NCBI RefSeq assembly: GCF_037975245.1
Contig: NC_092574.1
Coordinates: 9,089,713-9,153,712, forward strand
From: Apostichopus japonicus
Taxonomy: Eukaryota > Echinodermata > Holothuroidea > Aspidochirotida > Stichopodidae
Reading direction: 5' to 3'
DNA length: 64,000 nucleotides
Shown here one piece after another: positions 49,420 to 61,600 of this stretch; within the stretch, counting starts at the first letter, position 1, and every line of letters starts with the position of its first letter. The position numbers and the translations under genes were made by a program. The notes beneath the pieces are model-generated. The model was not told the origin of the DNA. It did not search any database and was given only the letters and a program-made list of their open reading frames with translations.

Positions 49420-49882
49420 ATACAATACAAACGAATGTGTGATGTCCTTGCGATGTTGCGATGAATCTTAACGTTGCTTCGACTGCTCCTCTTCTAACAA
49501 AATAGTGATCTTACTTCTGTAGATTTTACTTGCGAATCTTCAATATTATTATTCGATCATTTAATTTACGTCTATCAATCATTTCTAAAGAACCTTCATC
49601 TCTTCATGGAACGGGAAATTAAATCTGGACTTAACTTCCGCGGTGCTTTATCAATTTCAGTTTTGTTTTTTCTTCATTAATCTGCTGGACAGACTTTTCT
49701 ATGTTATCCCTACACTATGTGTCTTGTATTTTGGTGTGAAATAAATCAAATGAAATCAGTGCATGGTATATATTAACTAAAATGAAATTTGTTTTATCGA
49801 GAAACGTAGTCCTGTTTGTTTTAGCTTGAAAATTATGGCACGCCGTATAGGCAGGAAGCTGCGAATATCTCACTTTATGCCT

Positions 49883-50248
49883 TAAAGGCATTGAAGACTC
49901 GCCCCAAACCGTAAGCGGCCATCTGAAAAAGTTAACTTGCTGTTGCTTGCAAGTGACGTTTTGTTCGTGTCGCTACAAAATGCAGACAGTAATGAAACGT
50001 GATACCTTGTTATCTTTAGCTGGACCTGAGATGTCCATCACTGTATCGTTTATACACTGTGCTGTGGGTATTGACCGCAGCTGTATGTACTGACTGTACA
50101 CTAGTGTCTAATCACCGACGGTAGAAAGCTGTAGGTGTATTTTCTGGGATTGATGGTGGTGTGTTACACTTCTGTTACACCTCATTCGCAACTAGGTCAG
50201 ATTACTGGCATTAGACGTTTCTTTTTGCGCCAGCCTTCACACCCTTTA
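49883..50248. mobile_element. TAAAGG-ended MITE, copy 2
   Basis: The ends TAAAGGCATTGAAGACTCGC and the inverse of CAGCCTTCACACCCTTTA are imperfect inverted repeats; TTAA overlaps both ends. The interior matches 31168-31555 with small indels; for example the ATTACCGATAGCTCC segment of copy 1 is missing here. The two copies are in the same orientation. Confidence 0.78.
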
Positions 50249-50934
50249 ACATTGTCCACTACTCGAACCCTATGACTATTCAGGTGAAATCCTTTGCAAC
50301 CGTTATTAGCTATTAAAGACGGATTTGTAATTGGGCGAGGAGTGAAGCTTAAATGTCTGGAATGCTCCTTTAAAATATTTCGTTACACAAAATGGAAGTC
50401 CTTTTATATCAGGAGTAATTGATGTATTAATTTGCACTAATTTGAAACTACACTAGAGATTGAAATTTAACACCATTTTATTAATTATAAGAGACATGCA
50501 TAGGATTTTAAAGGTTGCTGGGTGGATGGACGGGTTATAGGTGGATAAGAACTTTCGTAAATGAGTGGTGTAGCTGTTAGTACATTGAATCTGAATCCCA
50601 TGTGCGTGAGGTCCTCCCCCATTAAAAAACTTCGAAGGTTACGGTCAAATATTGCATTGAGGCTATAAATTAGGTCTAAACATAAGGTTGTGCCAACAAA
50701 TATGTTTGAATTTAAAAAAAAAAATCCTCGGCTGAACATTTTCCCCACCAAAGGACGTTGGAGGTGGTGGTTAATTCCACTTCAAGCAATAAGGAATGAG
50801 CATAAAACTTTAAAAAAAGTCCCATTTCCTGTATGCATAGTGATCAACATTAATGTCAGTCACTTAATGACGAAATGTTTGGAATCGAGTAGGATCAGTT
50901 CTTAATTGCCAATGAATGTCCCTTGGTTAAAGAA

Positions 50935-51370
50935 ACCAGAAAGCCAGTGGGCTTATTGGACTTCAATCCAACTTGTTGTTGTTCAGTTACCGTGTTTACA
51001 AGCTATTTTAGTTAAAATCAAGTTAAGCCCCGCCCCCTAATTAATATGCATAATATCAATATTGAACATATACCACCATGTACCCGCTATCTACCAACAT
51101 ATTAATACCAAGTATAAATAAATTCTGACTTTTGGTTGCAGAGTTATTAGCATTTGAAGATTTTTACATTTGACCCCATGACCTCATTATAATTCATAAG
51201 ATGAGCACCAAAATCAATAGGGTTCTTTTACTCGGTATGGCGCATCTATGTACCAAGTATGACTTCAATCCCACTTGCCATTGTTGAGTTATCATGTTTA
51301 AGAGCCAAGGGTGCCACATGCACAGACTTGCAATCACCATCGCATAGATTCTTTTCACCTTCCCGCAAGA
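50935..51370 (-). repeat. Inverted copy of the dispersed repeat
   Basis: In reverse complement it shows GTAAACACGGTAACTGAAC, TACTTGGTACATAGATG and AAAGAACCCTATTGATTTTG, the words seen at 40584-40760, and ends with the CCATCGCATAGATTC motif seen (inverted) at 10860, 11720 and 38970. Confidence 0.55.
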
Positions 51371-52120
51371 AATCAAAAAACGTGCATCTTTATGAGGATC
51401 CACTGCAACCTTATTCTAAGACCAGCAAAGTTGGCAAACATTTCACAAGACCAAAACCTTCGGTTACTATTCAAACCAAGAGGTAATCATCTAAGCCCGC
51501 CCCTCCCCACCCCCCTACCCCTCTCATACCAGCTATGTTAACATTCCTAGCATTCAATTTTTCTTGGACTATTGCATCTCAAGACTAAAACTCTGCATAC
51601 AGTAATCCTTTTCCTGTCCATGATACCATTCTTGAGCAAGCAGCAGTGTCGAAAACATGGAACCTGTGTGTTCATCAAACGGAAGCTAGGATTGTAAGTA
51701 TACTGACTGGGTGGCATCTCATTTACAAAGGTACTGCTTCTTTGAATCCTTTTTACCCAAATTGATCTTTCCACATTTTTGTTCCGACTTCTGGGGGTCT
51801 ATGAATCAGGGGGGGGAGGGTAGTGGAAGGGGATAGATGGATGTGCTTACACCAAACATACATTCTGACAGAGGTACTTCAGTGTAATTGTTCTATCCAA
51901 CATGTATTTCTGTGCTTGAAAATCACCACCACAAAACATGTCATACCTGACAAGGTTGTAGCTGCAGAGTCATTCTTATTGTAAGTAATGAAGGTAAGTT
52001 GACTTAAAAATGCTTTATGCTCCGGTTTTTTTCAGTTTTACAACCTCCATTTCTATAACATCAGTTCATTACACACAACTCAGAAACTCTCTAAGACAGA
52101 AGTTAGTCGTTTTCGGAAAC

Positions 52121-52126
52121 TTTATT
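52121..52126 (-). terminator. RPL31 polyadenylation signal
   Basis: AATAAA on the minus strand, 90 bases beyond the RPL31 stop codon, in the context GATAAATAAAGTTTCC. Position and sequence fit a short ribosomal-protein 3' UTR. Confidence 0.7.
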
Positions 52127-52215
52127 TATCACAGTTTTGATGTACACATACTGACTGCACCAACCCCCTTGGATTGACGTTAGTTATTCGCAGGTTAATC
52201 CTCTGCCTTGGGTGT

Positions 52216-55200
52216 TTACTGTTCCTCAGTGTCTACATTGAGGGTTTGGAGTCCTGCAGAGAAAAGTAAAGAGAAGAAAGACTGATAATAGTTTTGGGTG
52301 AAGCTATTGAAGCTCTGAAAGCTGTTTTAACTTCTGCGATAAGAAGCTGCTTGATTAAGGTGAGACTACAATTGAAGCAAACCTAAAAGATAAGACATGC
52401 AGTATGCAGGGATGTGCTCAGGAATATTTGAGTGCCGGGCAGATTGTGCAGTAGTGTGATCCACACCCTGGGAGAAGGATCTCATGGGTGGGGTACCCCC
52501 TCCCCACTGGACAATTTTCGCACATGAAGTATGCTTAGGTGGTGCTACTTTCCCTATTCTGTGCCATGTATTCTCCCAGATTTTGCTTATGGTAAAATTT
52601 GTTAAATGATCATCAAAAAAGTGCCGGGCGGAAATGTTTAAAATACCGTTTGTGCTGGGCGGCATTCAGCCGCCCGGTGCTGCCCAGTGTGAGCACATCC
52701 CTGAGTATGTTAATGTGAAGTTGAAAAATGTCTGAGAACATCTTTTATGTCTGTTGTTACTCTTTTGGGATACTGTCTATCTTGCCCATACAGAAGAAAA
52801 CTTGCCTAATCACTAACATAAACTACTTTTTCTTAAGATTTTTTGAGCAACAACTGGCTTTACTACATCACAGAGTCTAGTCATTGTTAAGACTAATTTA
52901 TCCCACCCTTTGCACCTCCTGTGATACCAATGCAATAGATTATAGAACAGATTATCGATGGGATCAAACGATTGCTGGACGAGTCCATAACAGCAAAAAC
53001 AAAGAAGTTGTCGCGACAGCGATATCACAGCAAGTAAGAAAACGCTCCTGACTAAAAAATGTGGTTGAGAATATGGGATGGTAGTCGAGACATATGCCTA
53101 TAGGTTGCAATCTCACTAACCCTTTAGAGACTGTTTACTTGCATTCGTATGGACGTTTTGGATCCATGACCTACTTATTTGACATATATGCATGCATCAG
53201 TAAAAGACCGGGAGACACTGCACACTTGATCAAACCGATTCTGAAATGTTATTTTGAAGTTTCATAACCAAAGAGTGTTGTATAATGTAAGACTGTACCA
53301 AACCAGTCACTGTATATTCACCATTGCAGGTGAAGCAACATCAAGAACTAACCCGCTATGCTTTACCTATAAACACGAAAGAGCTAATAAAAGCATCTCT
53401 TTGATGGTGACACAAATCTTTGCAAGGTTGTACACCTTACGGTAGGTAGTAAGGTATTGAGAGTTATGACGGGCATCATTGAATGTAATTTTGAGACTTG
53501 GTATCTTCAGTCATGGTACTTGGGTTTAATCTTGATAAAGAAAGCCATCACTAATACCTTTGAAACATGGTGCTTCATTAGAAGGTAGTATGGGTATACA
53601 GTAGACACTGGGCAGGTGGGGGGGGGGGGGAAGGGTGGAATTCCTCACTCATACCTTTGAAAGATGGTACTTCGACGTATGTAATAAGGGTGAAAAGTTT
53701 ATGTATGGAGTCCTCATCTTCGTTCCTCTTCCTGGCCAATCTTACTCGCACCCTGTATGGAACACTCCTAAAATCAAACGAAAGACAATAAAGATGGTGT
53801 TATATCAAAGCTGACACCAAGCAACATGATAAATGTGGTTTTCATATACACATGTTGCACTGGAAAAGATCATTCTCATGGGCATGCTTTGAACCAAATT
53901 GTTTATGTTCATGAAGGCTCAAATTGAAGTTTTCTGTGGTAATTATAATAACTGACATGTGACTATGAACTTTGTGTTCAAAAATGGACAGCATTATCCA
54001 ACAACTTAAGAACATCATGAAGGCCTCATAACCTAACTCTCGTACGGTGTTACCCCACTTTCCTGAAAATTAAATCTTGTGACTTTCCATTACAAACTTA
54101 AGAAACTGGATTCACCATTTTCATGGAACATATCTGAACTTTTTGTTTTTTGGGGAAAATTTCTGGGAGAGAACAGGGCTTGATTTTTTTTTTTTTACAA
54201 AATCATTCCATTGTTTATTACTTCTTGACCTCTTCCATGAGTTTGCCAGGTCTGAAAATGACTTTCAAATTATTGTGACCTTTCTAAGTGTTCCATTACT
54301 ATCGAAAGCCACCTATTAGCATTACTTCCAATACAAAGCGTCCATCATGGTCTCAAGGCTCTTGAGAATAATCTTAATCTCCTATTATATATTGATACTA
54401 TTCCACCAACAGGATCCTCCCTCTGCACATCATACCTTTCATCACAACATTGACATGTTAAGAACTGTCATTTACATACCCTCGCTCCTCTTCCCGTATA
54501 TTGACATTGTTGATTATAACTATAATCTTGTACATACTTTACTTCTCCAGTGTTATTATCCTCATCTGCTTACCATAACTTGATGCATGTATTACTTAAA
54601 ACAATCGCATTTTTACATATCCGACATGTTTACATGCTTATAATCGTTAGTCTTTCAAAATAATCCTTTGCAGGGTACCGTAACTTTCATTATGGCATTA
54701 ATTCCCAGCTGAAATGACATTTTAAAAAGTGAGAAGATTCCAAATTTGGGCTAAAATGTTGAATTTGAAGCCGCCTGACGTGAAAGTAGTAATCCACAAG
54801 CCCTTGCGGTATTCTCGCCCGAATTTGTGGTTGCTGAAGCGTCGTAAAAAGGACTGCTGATTATCAAGATTATTATTATTAAGAATTCTTTTCCATGTCA
54901 TATCCTACCTGATGCCTTTAGCCCAGATATGTTTGTTCAATCTGGTGTCCACTCTGACATCGTCTGTGCCCATCATCTTCTGTGCAAACTTCTTTATTTC
55001 CTTGATTGCCCTCGGAGCTCGTTTCTTGAATGACCTGCAAATGAACCAAATAGACAAAATTTACTCTTTGAAATATGTTGTTTAAAAAATTTGCAATGTA
55101 GATCAAGATATCTGGTCACTCTTCTCCCAGCTGAACACTTGAATTAGGAGAACTCCTATAGTGCCGTACACATTGCTTGTGCATGTATATTATCTCAACT

Positions 55201-55518
55201 CACAGGAGACATGTGTTTTGGGCTATATCCATATTTTACTGGTATGTTAGAGTTGGAGGTTGTCCGGACACACACAAATCATGATAATCCAAGTTTCTTA
55301 TTCCGTTGTTTGTTAGCTAACGGTATATAATGCATCTTTTAAGAGCACTGTAACCTGCTTTGACATAACCTCTCCCTTGGGCTTGGGACCCCAATTAAGC
55401 AAAAGGTTTTTATGTTAACTTACATTCCAAACACCCTCTTGTGAAGATGAATAGTGTATTCCCTGGTGACGACGTCATTGAGGGCTGAGCGACCCTTCTT
55501 CTTATCTTTCTTGGCCAT
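52216..55518 (-). CDS. RPL31: 60S ribosomal protein L31 (eL31)
   Basis: eL31 is a structural protein of the large ribosomal subunit near the peptide exit tunnel. Coding exons (minus strand) are 55518-55424, 55034-54909, 53767-53655 and 52253-52216; phases agree and they give 123 residues, close to the usual 125. The sequence starts [20 protein letters not shown] and carries the family signatures [51 protein letters not shown] and LITYVEV, ending [12 protein letters not shown]. The second exon opens only two bases before the ATG. A noncoding leader exon with a 5'-TOP start is at 56413-56387. The introns contain a SINE fragment and a 297-bp MITE. I looked for box C/D snoRNAs in the introns and found no convincing C/D pair. 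Confidence 0.97.
52407..52703. mobile_element. MITE with CAGGGATGTGCTCA ends in the last RPL31 intron
   Basis: The 14-bp ends CAGGGATGTGCTCA and TGAGCACATCCCTG are perfect inverted repeats, flanked by AGTATG on both sides (52401-52406 and 52704-52709). The interior includes repeated GCCGGGCGG-type words. The 297-bp element has no coding capacity. The short 6-bp flank leaves its superfamily open. Confidence 0.85.
54710..54880 (+). mobile_element. Truncated SINE (body only) in an RPL31 intron
   Basis: It matches the 3' body of the SINE at 34610-34775 (GATTCCAAATTTGGGCTAAA, GAAGCCGCCTGACGTG, CACAAGCCCTTGCGGT, TGCTGATTATC). The tRNA-like head is absent. It ends in ATT repeats. Confidence 0.75.
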
Positions 55519-56386
55519 GACTAGCGAATAGAAAAGCAACAGATGTGGTAAAACATGACAGAGCTCTATTTTGCATATGAAATACAAGATGATTAAATCA
55601 ATTTAACATGTAGCCTATGGGGCATGTTCATATAAAATTCAGAGATATGATAAAATGCAATTGCATCATGGGGTAACTAGTGGTGCAATTAAGAATATGA
55701 TAGGAAAATGATAATCATAGGATAGAGAATTGAGTGCTGTTTCCTATTCCTCAACGATGTCAATGATTGTGTTAAACATTGTGCTACTTTTTGGATAGAC
55801 CTTTGTTTATTTGTGCCTAGTGTTAGGCGCTTAAGTTATTCATACAGTTCACCCATTACTCCAACCTTGGCTACAGTGCTGACGTTATGTCTAACGCTGG
55901 TGCGAATGATAGGCTAGACCTAACTTTAATGGTATGGCATAGTCTGGTATGGCATAGTCTAGTATGGGTTCAGCGAAGACACGACAAACATCACTATCTT
56001 ACTTGGATCATCGATATTGTATTGCGCTGATAATGAAATCCTCACAAAAGAGAAGAATCATAGTACATAACTTTTGAAAATGATTACAGTGCTACTTTTA
56101 GTCCATATGCTTATGAATACGGGAGTAATACGATACTGTAATGTTTGGGATGAGCCTAGGCTAGCTCAGATATAACGTGTAGGTTTCGCATACCCAATAC
56201 GGCCACAAGTTATCACGGTTAATATATGAGTGAAAATGTAATAAACTTGAATGAAAGCAGCTCTGTTTTTGTATGAAAAATAAGTATGACTTTTATGAAC
56301 AGCACACGGTGCGATTTTTTTCATTTAATCATGGATGTCGTAGATTTTAATCGATATAAATAGTGCTGATAATTGTAGGGACTTAC

Positions 56387-56413
56387 TGCACAGAGTCAAC
56401 CCTGAAAAGAGGG
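56387..56413 (-). promoter_or_regulatory. RPL31 noncoding leader exon with 5'-TOP start
   Basis: On the minus strand the exon reads CCCTCTTTTCAGGG and continues to GACTCTGTGCA before the donor gtaagt. A C followed by an unbroken pyrimidine run is the terminal oligopyrimidine motif that places ribosomal-protein mRNAs under mTOR/LARP1 translational control. A TATA-like GTTATATC (plus 56438-56445) lies about 28 bases upstream of the inferred start. The start site is inferred from these motifs. Confidence 0.65.
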
Positions 56414-56445
56414 CGACATTTGGAAACTGTTCCTAACGATATAAC

Positions 56446-58635
56446 AATAACGCATTCAATGTGTGTCGTGATTTGTTGTCAAATTTGTATTTGCACAAAA
56501 CAGCTAAGGAACTTATTTACAATTGTTCCTTAGAGGCAACCAAGTTTAACAGTAGAGTCTCTCAAACCCCCCCCCCCCACCCACCACTTTACATCCGTTT
56601 GCGGTACTGCATTGGTTAATTTCGGAAGTACACATAGGCCTACCTGTTAATTCTAGGCAGAAAAGTGGATAATGACCGTTGTCTGAAACTGAGACCTAGG
56701 GTCCTTATCAAAGTTGTGGACAATTTCATCCTCTTTTTTGTATATATCAGATGTCCTTACTTCCCCACTGACGATTCCCCAACCCCGTATCCTGGCATTA
56801 ATAAATATATTCACTGAACGAGTACTTCTATACAAGGGCGTAGGAACCGGGGGGGGGGGGGGCTGTGGGCAGTGAAAAATATGAAGGGCGGAAGTATCAT
56901 TCCGCCCCCCGCTTCGCAAGTCAGAAAACCCCTTTTTCATTTCCAAATGAGAAAAAAAAATGTCATTTGGAGCACCAAACTGCATCTAAGGCCAGGTGAA
57001 AATGCAAAATTATATACAAAATGTAGTGGGTGGGTTGAAGTGTGCTATATTGCACCACATTGCATCTGAGGCCACCTGGAAATGCAATAAAAATCCAAAG
57101 GGGAGGGGGACACCCCCTCCCCTTAGACCCCTCACCCAGGCCGGCCATCAGTCTTCAGCCCCCCACTCAAAAGTACCTTCCTACGCCACTGACTTCTATA
57201 TCATCACAACTAATCAATCAATTGGTGTAACGGAGGTACCATGATGTACCGTACAGAATATTTGGAGGCATCCAATTTTATTAGCCTATCACAGTTATTC
57301 TTAACTTGAAGGATATATCTTATAGAAAGTGCAGTTCCACAAGACATTAAAGGAAACTGACTGCTGAATGTTCACTCGAAGAGTAATTTAAAGTAAGAAA
57401 GAAAGAGTGATATAATCGATATTATTGGGGTGTCAAAACATCTATCTACAACATAGAAAAAGATTATTTGTTTACTGGTATAGATTTATCACAATTTACA
57501 AAAAGTCCTTCACAATTTATAAGAAAAGTTGACCCTAAGTATTATAAGCGTCTTATGTGTAGCTATATAAGTTAGTTCCCAGGTGCTCTGCGCTTTCTAT
57601 AGTAACCTAGCATTCTCCATAACACTTCAGATTGAAAAGACTAAAACATGTCAATTTTAAGTGCCTTACATCTGGTGTTAAGAGTTCGTGCTTCTTCTTA
57701 ATTATAAATATAAGGATGGTGATGGTTTCCCAGTAGATATATCTTATACCAGCCAATTAATAGATTAAAGATCGCATTGTGGAGTATACTCCATTGATTT
57801 CATCTTTACAATAGAATGCAGGAAAAAAGACCGATAGACAGTCTCAGACAGGCATCGATCTGTTTAAATCCTTGGAAATAGAAGAGGTACTAACAATAGG
57901 CATAATGGGATTCGATGACGTGTTCTAAAAGGACCCCAGGTGGATTAAAAGGATCAATGCTCTGAATATGAGATTCACTGAGTGTCCAAACGATGATGTG
58001 AGTGGAGAAGAAATAATCTATAAAAGGAGCGCTATATGTATATGTATATATAGCTGACATCAGTCGGTGACGGAAAAACTTGATCTTCTGGATTTCTTCT
58101 ACTCGGTTTTGGAATTATTTTTGTTTCTGTTTATCTGGAATATAAACACTGGTATGACTTTGCCACGTAATAACTGTGAAGGTTTTGTATAAAGTCTTAC
58201 GTGCACGTACATGAAAATCGATAGCCCACTGTTCAAGAGGATATACGCATGCATGTGTGTAACGCAGTCATTAATGTCTTTTGAGATACAAACCACATTA
58301 ACTTGATTCAGAGTGATGGATTGTCTTTGGGAGAGTTTTACCTATTAGTTGTTCTAAAGGAGTTTTGTCGAGAGGAGTTTATCATGTTTGCAATTAATGT
58401 ACAGTACAAAACACTAGTTGCAACTTGTCATTTTACAGCTGCAAGATATACCTTTATTGAATCAGCAGAAGTTTAATTTCGTCTTCACTTTCATTGTAAA
58501 CAAAGAACATTAAATATAAAGCAGTTTCATATGTTAGCTCTCATTACATTACATATACCGAGGAGTTACACACTGGATGGATAGTGGGTCTATGCAATGT
58601 ATATCCATCCATGGTCAATTTGAGAACAGTGAAAA
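56446..58635. other. Divergent intergenic region between RPL31 and the CNBD2-like gene
   Basis: It contains a C run at about 56570, the second copy of the G/C-run hAT-like MITE (56833-57191) and otherwise AT-rich DNA with no supported exon. Promoter elements for the CNBD2-like gene should lie near the right end but none is distinctive. Confidence 0.45.
56833..57191. mobile_element. hAT-like MITE with G/C runs, copy 2
   Basis: Same family and orientation as 31557-31937: left end CAAGGGCGTAGGAACC, right end inverse of CCTTCCTACGCCACTG, and matching interior. It is flanked by the 9-base direct repeat ACTTCTATA (56824-56832 and 57192-57200), consistent with an 8-bp duplication plus one chance base. 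The G run is shorter and several C runs are missing compared with copy 1. Confidence 0.85.
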
Positions 58636-61600
58636 ATGGGTACCTCTAGAAGACCATCATCTTCAATGGGGAAGAACATCCCACAAAGTTCATCACCTCG
58701 GCTAAGTTCTGTGGATGATCTAATTCGACCACACAGCGCTTTGTCCAGTCTTGGTAACGGACAGACATCGGTATCAGCTAGACGTCAGAAACTCTTGAAG
58801 AAACACAGACCTCATTCTAGTCTTGCCAATGAGGCACTGGACTCACCTTCCATCATTATTAATAAAATAAACGATTCTGATGCTAAAGCACCTGATGAAT
58901 TGCATGAACAAAACACTAGAGGAGTTGCAGGAGAGCAAACAATAACACAAAAACGAAGGACAAGTTTAAGATCAACCGATGCTTCCCTGCAGCCAGACGA
59001 AATCTCTAAAAGCGCAAAGAATTCCTCAATATTGCCAACAAAGTACCAAGAACTAAACGCATCCTCTGTTCACTTGAAAAGGTCACCACGATGCGCGCCA
59101 ACATCAAAAGTATTTTGGAGCACAAGAAAGCTAACGAAGGATCCTTCAAACATGAAAAATAGCAAGCTGTCCGTAGACTGTCAAATACCAACAGTAATCA
59201 ACTCAGACCACAATATTCCAGCCGCCAAAGCTCAAATCAGGCCAAGATTAGCCTCGATTCAATCCTCTTCTTTTTTAAAAGTTCAACCGGCTGTAGCGCT
59301 TACTTCACGATTACGAAGAGCATCGACTCCAAGCCCATCTTCATCAAGAGAATCTGTTACTGCAGGGAGGCAGGGTTCTTCAGAGAAAACCAGGAGAAGG
59401 TTTAGAAGTACCAATGAGCCAAATTTTAGTAACGTAAGAGCATTTCATTGTTTTCAGGTCTTCCAAGTATTTTACCGGGTGCATATCTGAAAGCCCGACA
59501 GAAAGTCACTCTAAATGTTTCGAGAACTTAATCCCAATTCTTGATATTACCAGCTGGATTAAGAACACTCCTAGAAGACTCCCCTATCAGCCTAAAAAAT
59601 CACTAATTTATCACGTATGGATGATTACCGTTATCAACAATTAATATCTTAAGGCTAATGTACTGCAGGCTGTAAAAATCACGTAGTGGATAAAGGGCGG
59701 GGTTGTGTTTGTATATATGTGTGAGCTACCATAAATTCAGTTCCAAGTGGCTTGAGATAGAAATAGAGAGAGGTAGGGAGGGAGGGAGGGGGGGGGGGGG
59801 GTGAGAAGAGGAATCACCTTAACAAGGAGTTCGGCAAAAACGATAAGTGGGTTAGAAGGAGGGTTTGCTATAGCCTGGACAGTAAAACATTAGTAAAAAT
59901 TCACAGACAGGACGTGTCGTCGTCAGGATGTGTTGGAGAGGGGTGTTGGGGGGGGGGGCGACTGTCTTGCTTTAGGCTTGTTATCAGTGCATATGGTGTA
60001 AGCCATTCTGGATATAAACACAATGATAACACGAAAGAGGGTAATCAACGCTGATTTAGTAAGCAATTTACTTTGAATAAAATAATAAAATAAAGTTAAT
60101 AGTTGTTTATTCCCCCCCCCCCTTTTTATCAGGTTGCACAACAATTAGGTAATCACCAACGGCACAAAGGGAAGGTGAGCTTTACTATATTTATTAATCT
60201 GTTGTTCTCATTTGCTTTAGATTATACAGTTTTACAATCATAGGGTCAGTTCAATTACCGTAGACAATGACATTTCACTTGAGGGTCTAATTAACATTAC
60301 TATGGTAAGACTCGAAGAGCCGGGTTTTCGTGAATAACGACCTTATAACGTTCGCCAACTGCAACTTAGCTAAGTTGTACTGGATTGAGTGTACATAGAT
60401 TACAATATACTTAAATGTGTACCCTACAGTCATACGGTAATGAATAAAATACTCTCCCTCACATATTACTGTGGCTGAATGAGAAATACAACTAAATCAT
60501 ATTACGTGAACTCTTACCACGATCACTGTAAAATATTTAAAGGCAATAATGTTCAAGTCTTGAAAATCATTTAAATAAACAGCCTCCAATGAAATATGTT
60601 AGTCAATAGGTAAAGAATGTAATCCAGTGTCTCATGGTGGATAATGTTACCGTTGTTTGTTTCAGTATAGATATTCCACCTTTCGTTAATGTAGCACATC
60701 TTATATTTCATACTTTGAATGCGTCCCATTAGAGACATAGGCGTAGGAGGCGGGAGGCGGGGGGGGGGGGGGAGCTGCAGACCCTCAACCAAATATTATT
60801 GTGAAAATTCGGGCAATATGCTGAGAATTTTTTGGGCACCTACTGAAAGAAAAATAATTTGCAATGTGTTTATCAATGGTTAAACTTATATGATTGTTAT
60901 ATCATTATTATTGTAACGACTTCCCCAATAATTGTAACCAATATGGAAGGATAATAATACGATTGTATGTTATTGGCATGCGATGTGATAACCGATGCAT
61001 GCCTATATGATATGCCCATTAAGAAGTTGAACGCGAAAAATGTTGGTTATAATTTTCGGGCAAGTCGTTACAGCCCCCAAATCAAATTGGGCTCCTACGC
61101 CTATGATTAGAGGCTCTATTGTCAATACGTTGAGTGTGCCATGATGACGATGAGGACGACGACGATGACGGTGATGACGATGATGACGAGTCATCACATG
61201 TTGTACGAAACATACAATGCATGCGTATCATTAATTTCAATTCATTTTTTTTTTTAATTTAAAAGGCGTTTGGAAGGTTTCGAAGAGTATCTGGTACCAT
61301 TCGAGTAATTGCTGGTATATGTTTGGCCCTGAAGAGGTAAGCTATTGTTAAAATAATTTTTCACTTTGCCAATACAATAAGTGTACAGTAGTTTCGTAGA
61401 TGCATGACTTTACAGCTATGATTTGTAATGGCACTGTGCATGATAATGATCTGTTGTGGTATAGCAGATGTAACTAGTAAACAGACTATTACTATAGTCA
61501 ACAAGGAAACCAAATGCATGATGTATAACATCGATGCATGTCTGGAATGCAAACTTACCTTTCAAGTTTTAAAGGGATATTCGTGCCTCAAGTGTGCGAA

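Larger units (their letters stand above)
49352..52115. other. Intergenic region upstream of the channel and downstream of RPL31
   Basis: It contains a TA microsatellite (49376-49412) immediately upstream of the channel start, a TAAAGG-type MITE (49883-50248) and an inverted copy of the dispersed repeat (50935-51370). The short frames between show no family resemblance. The channel promoter should lie at the left end but has no recognisable motif. Confidence 0.5.

Noticed and set aside
52254-56386. Intronic snoRNAs expected in a ribosomal-protein gene
   Set aside because: Several ATGATG-like words occur on the minus strand, but none is paired with a well-placed CTGA box and terminal stem.
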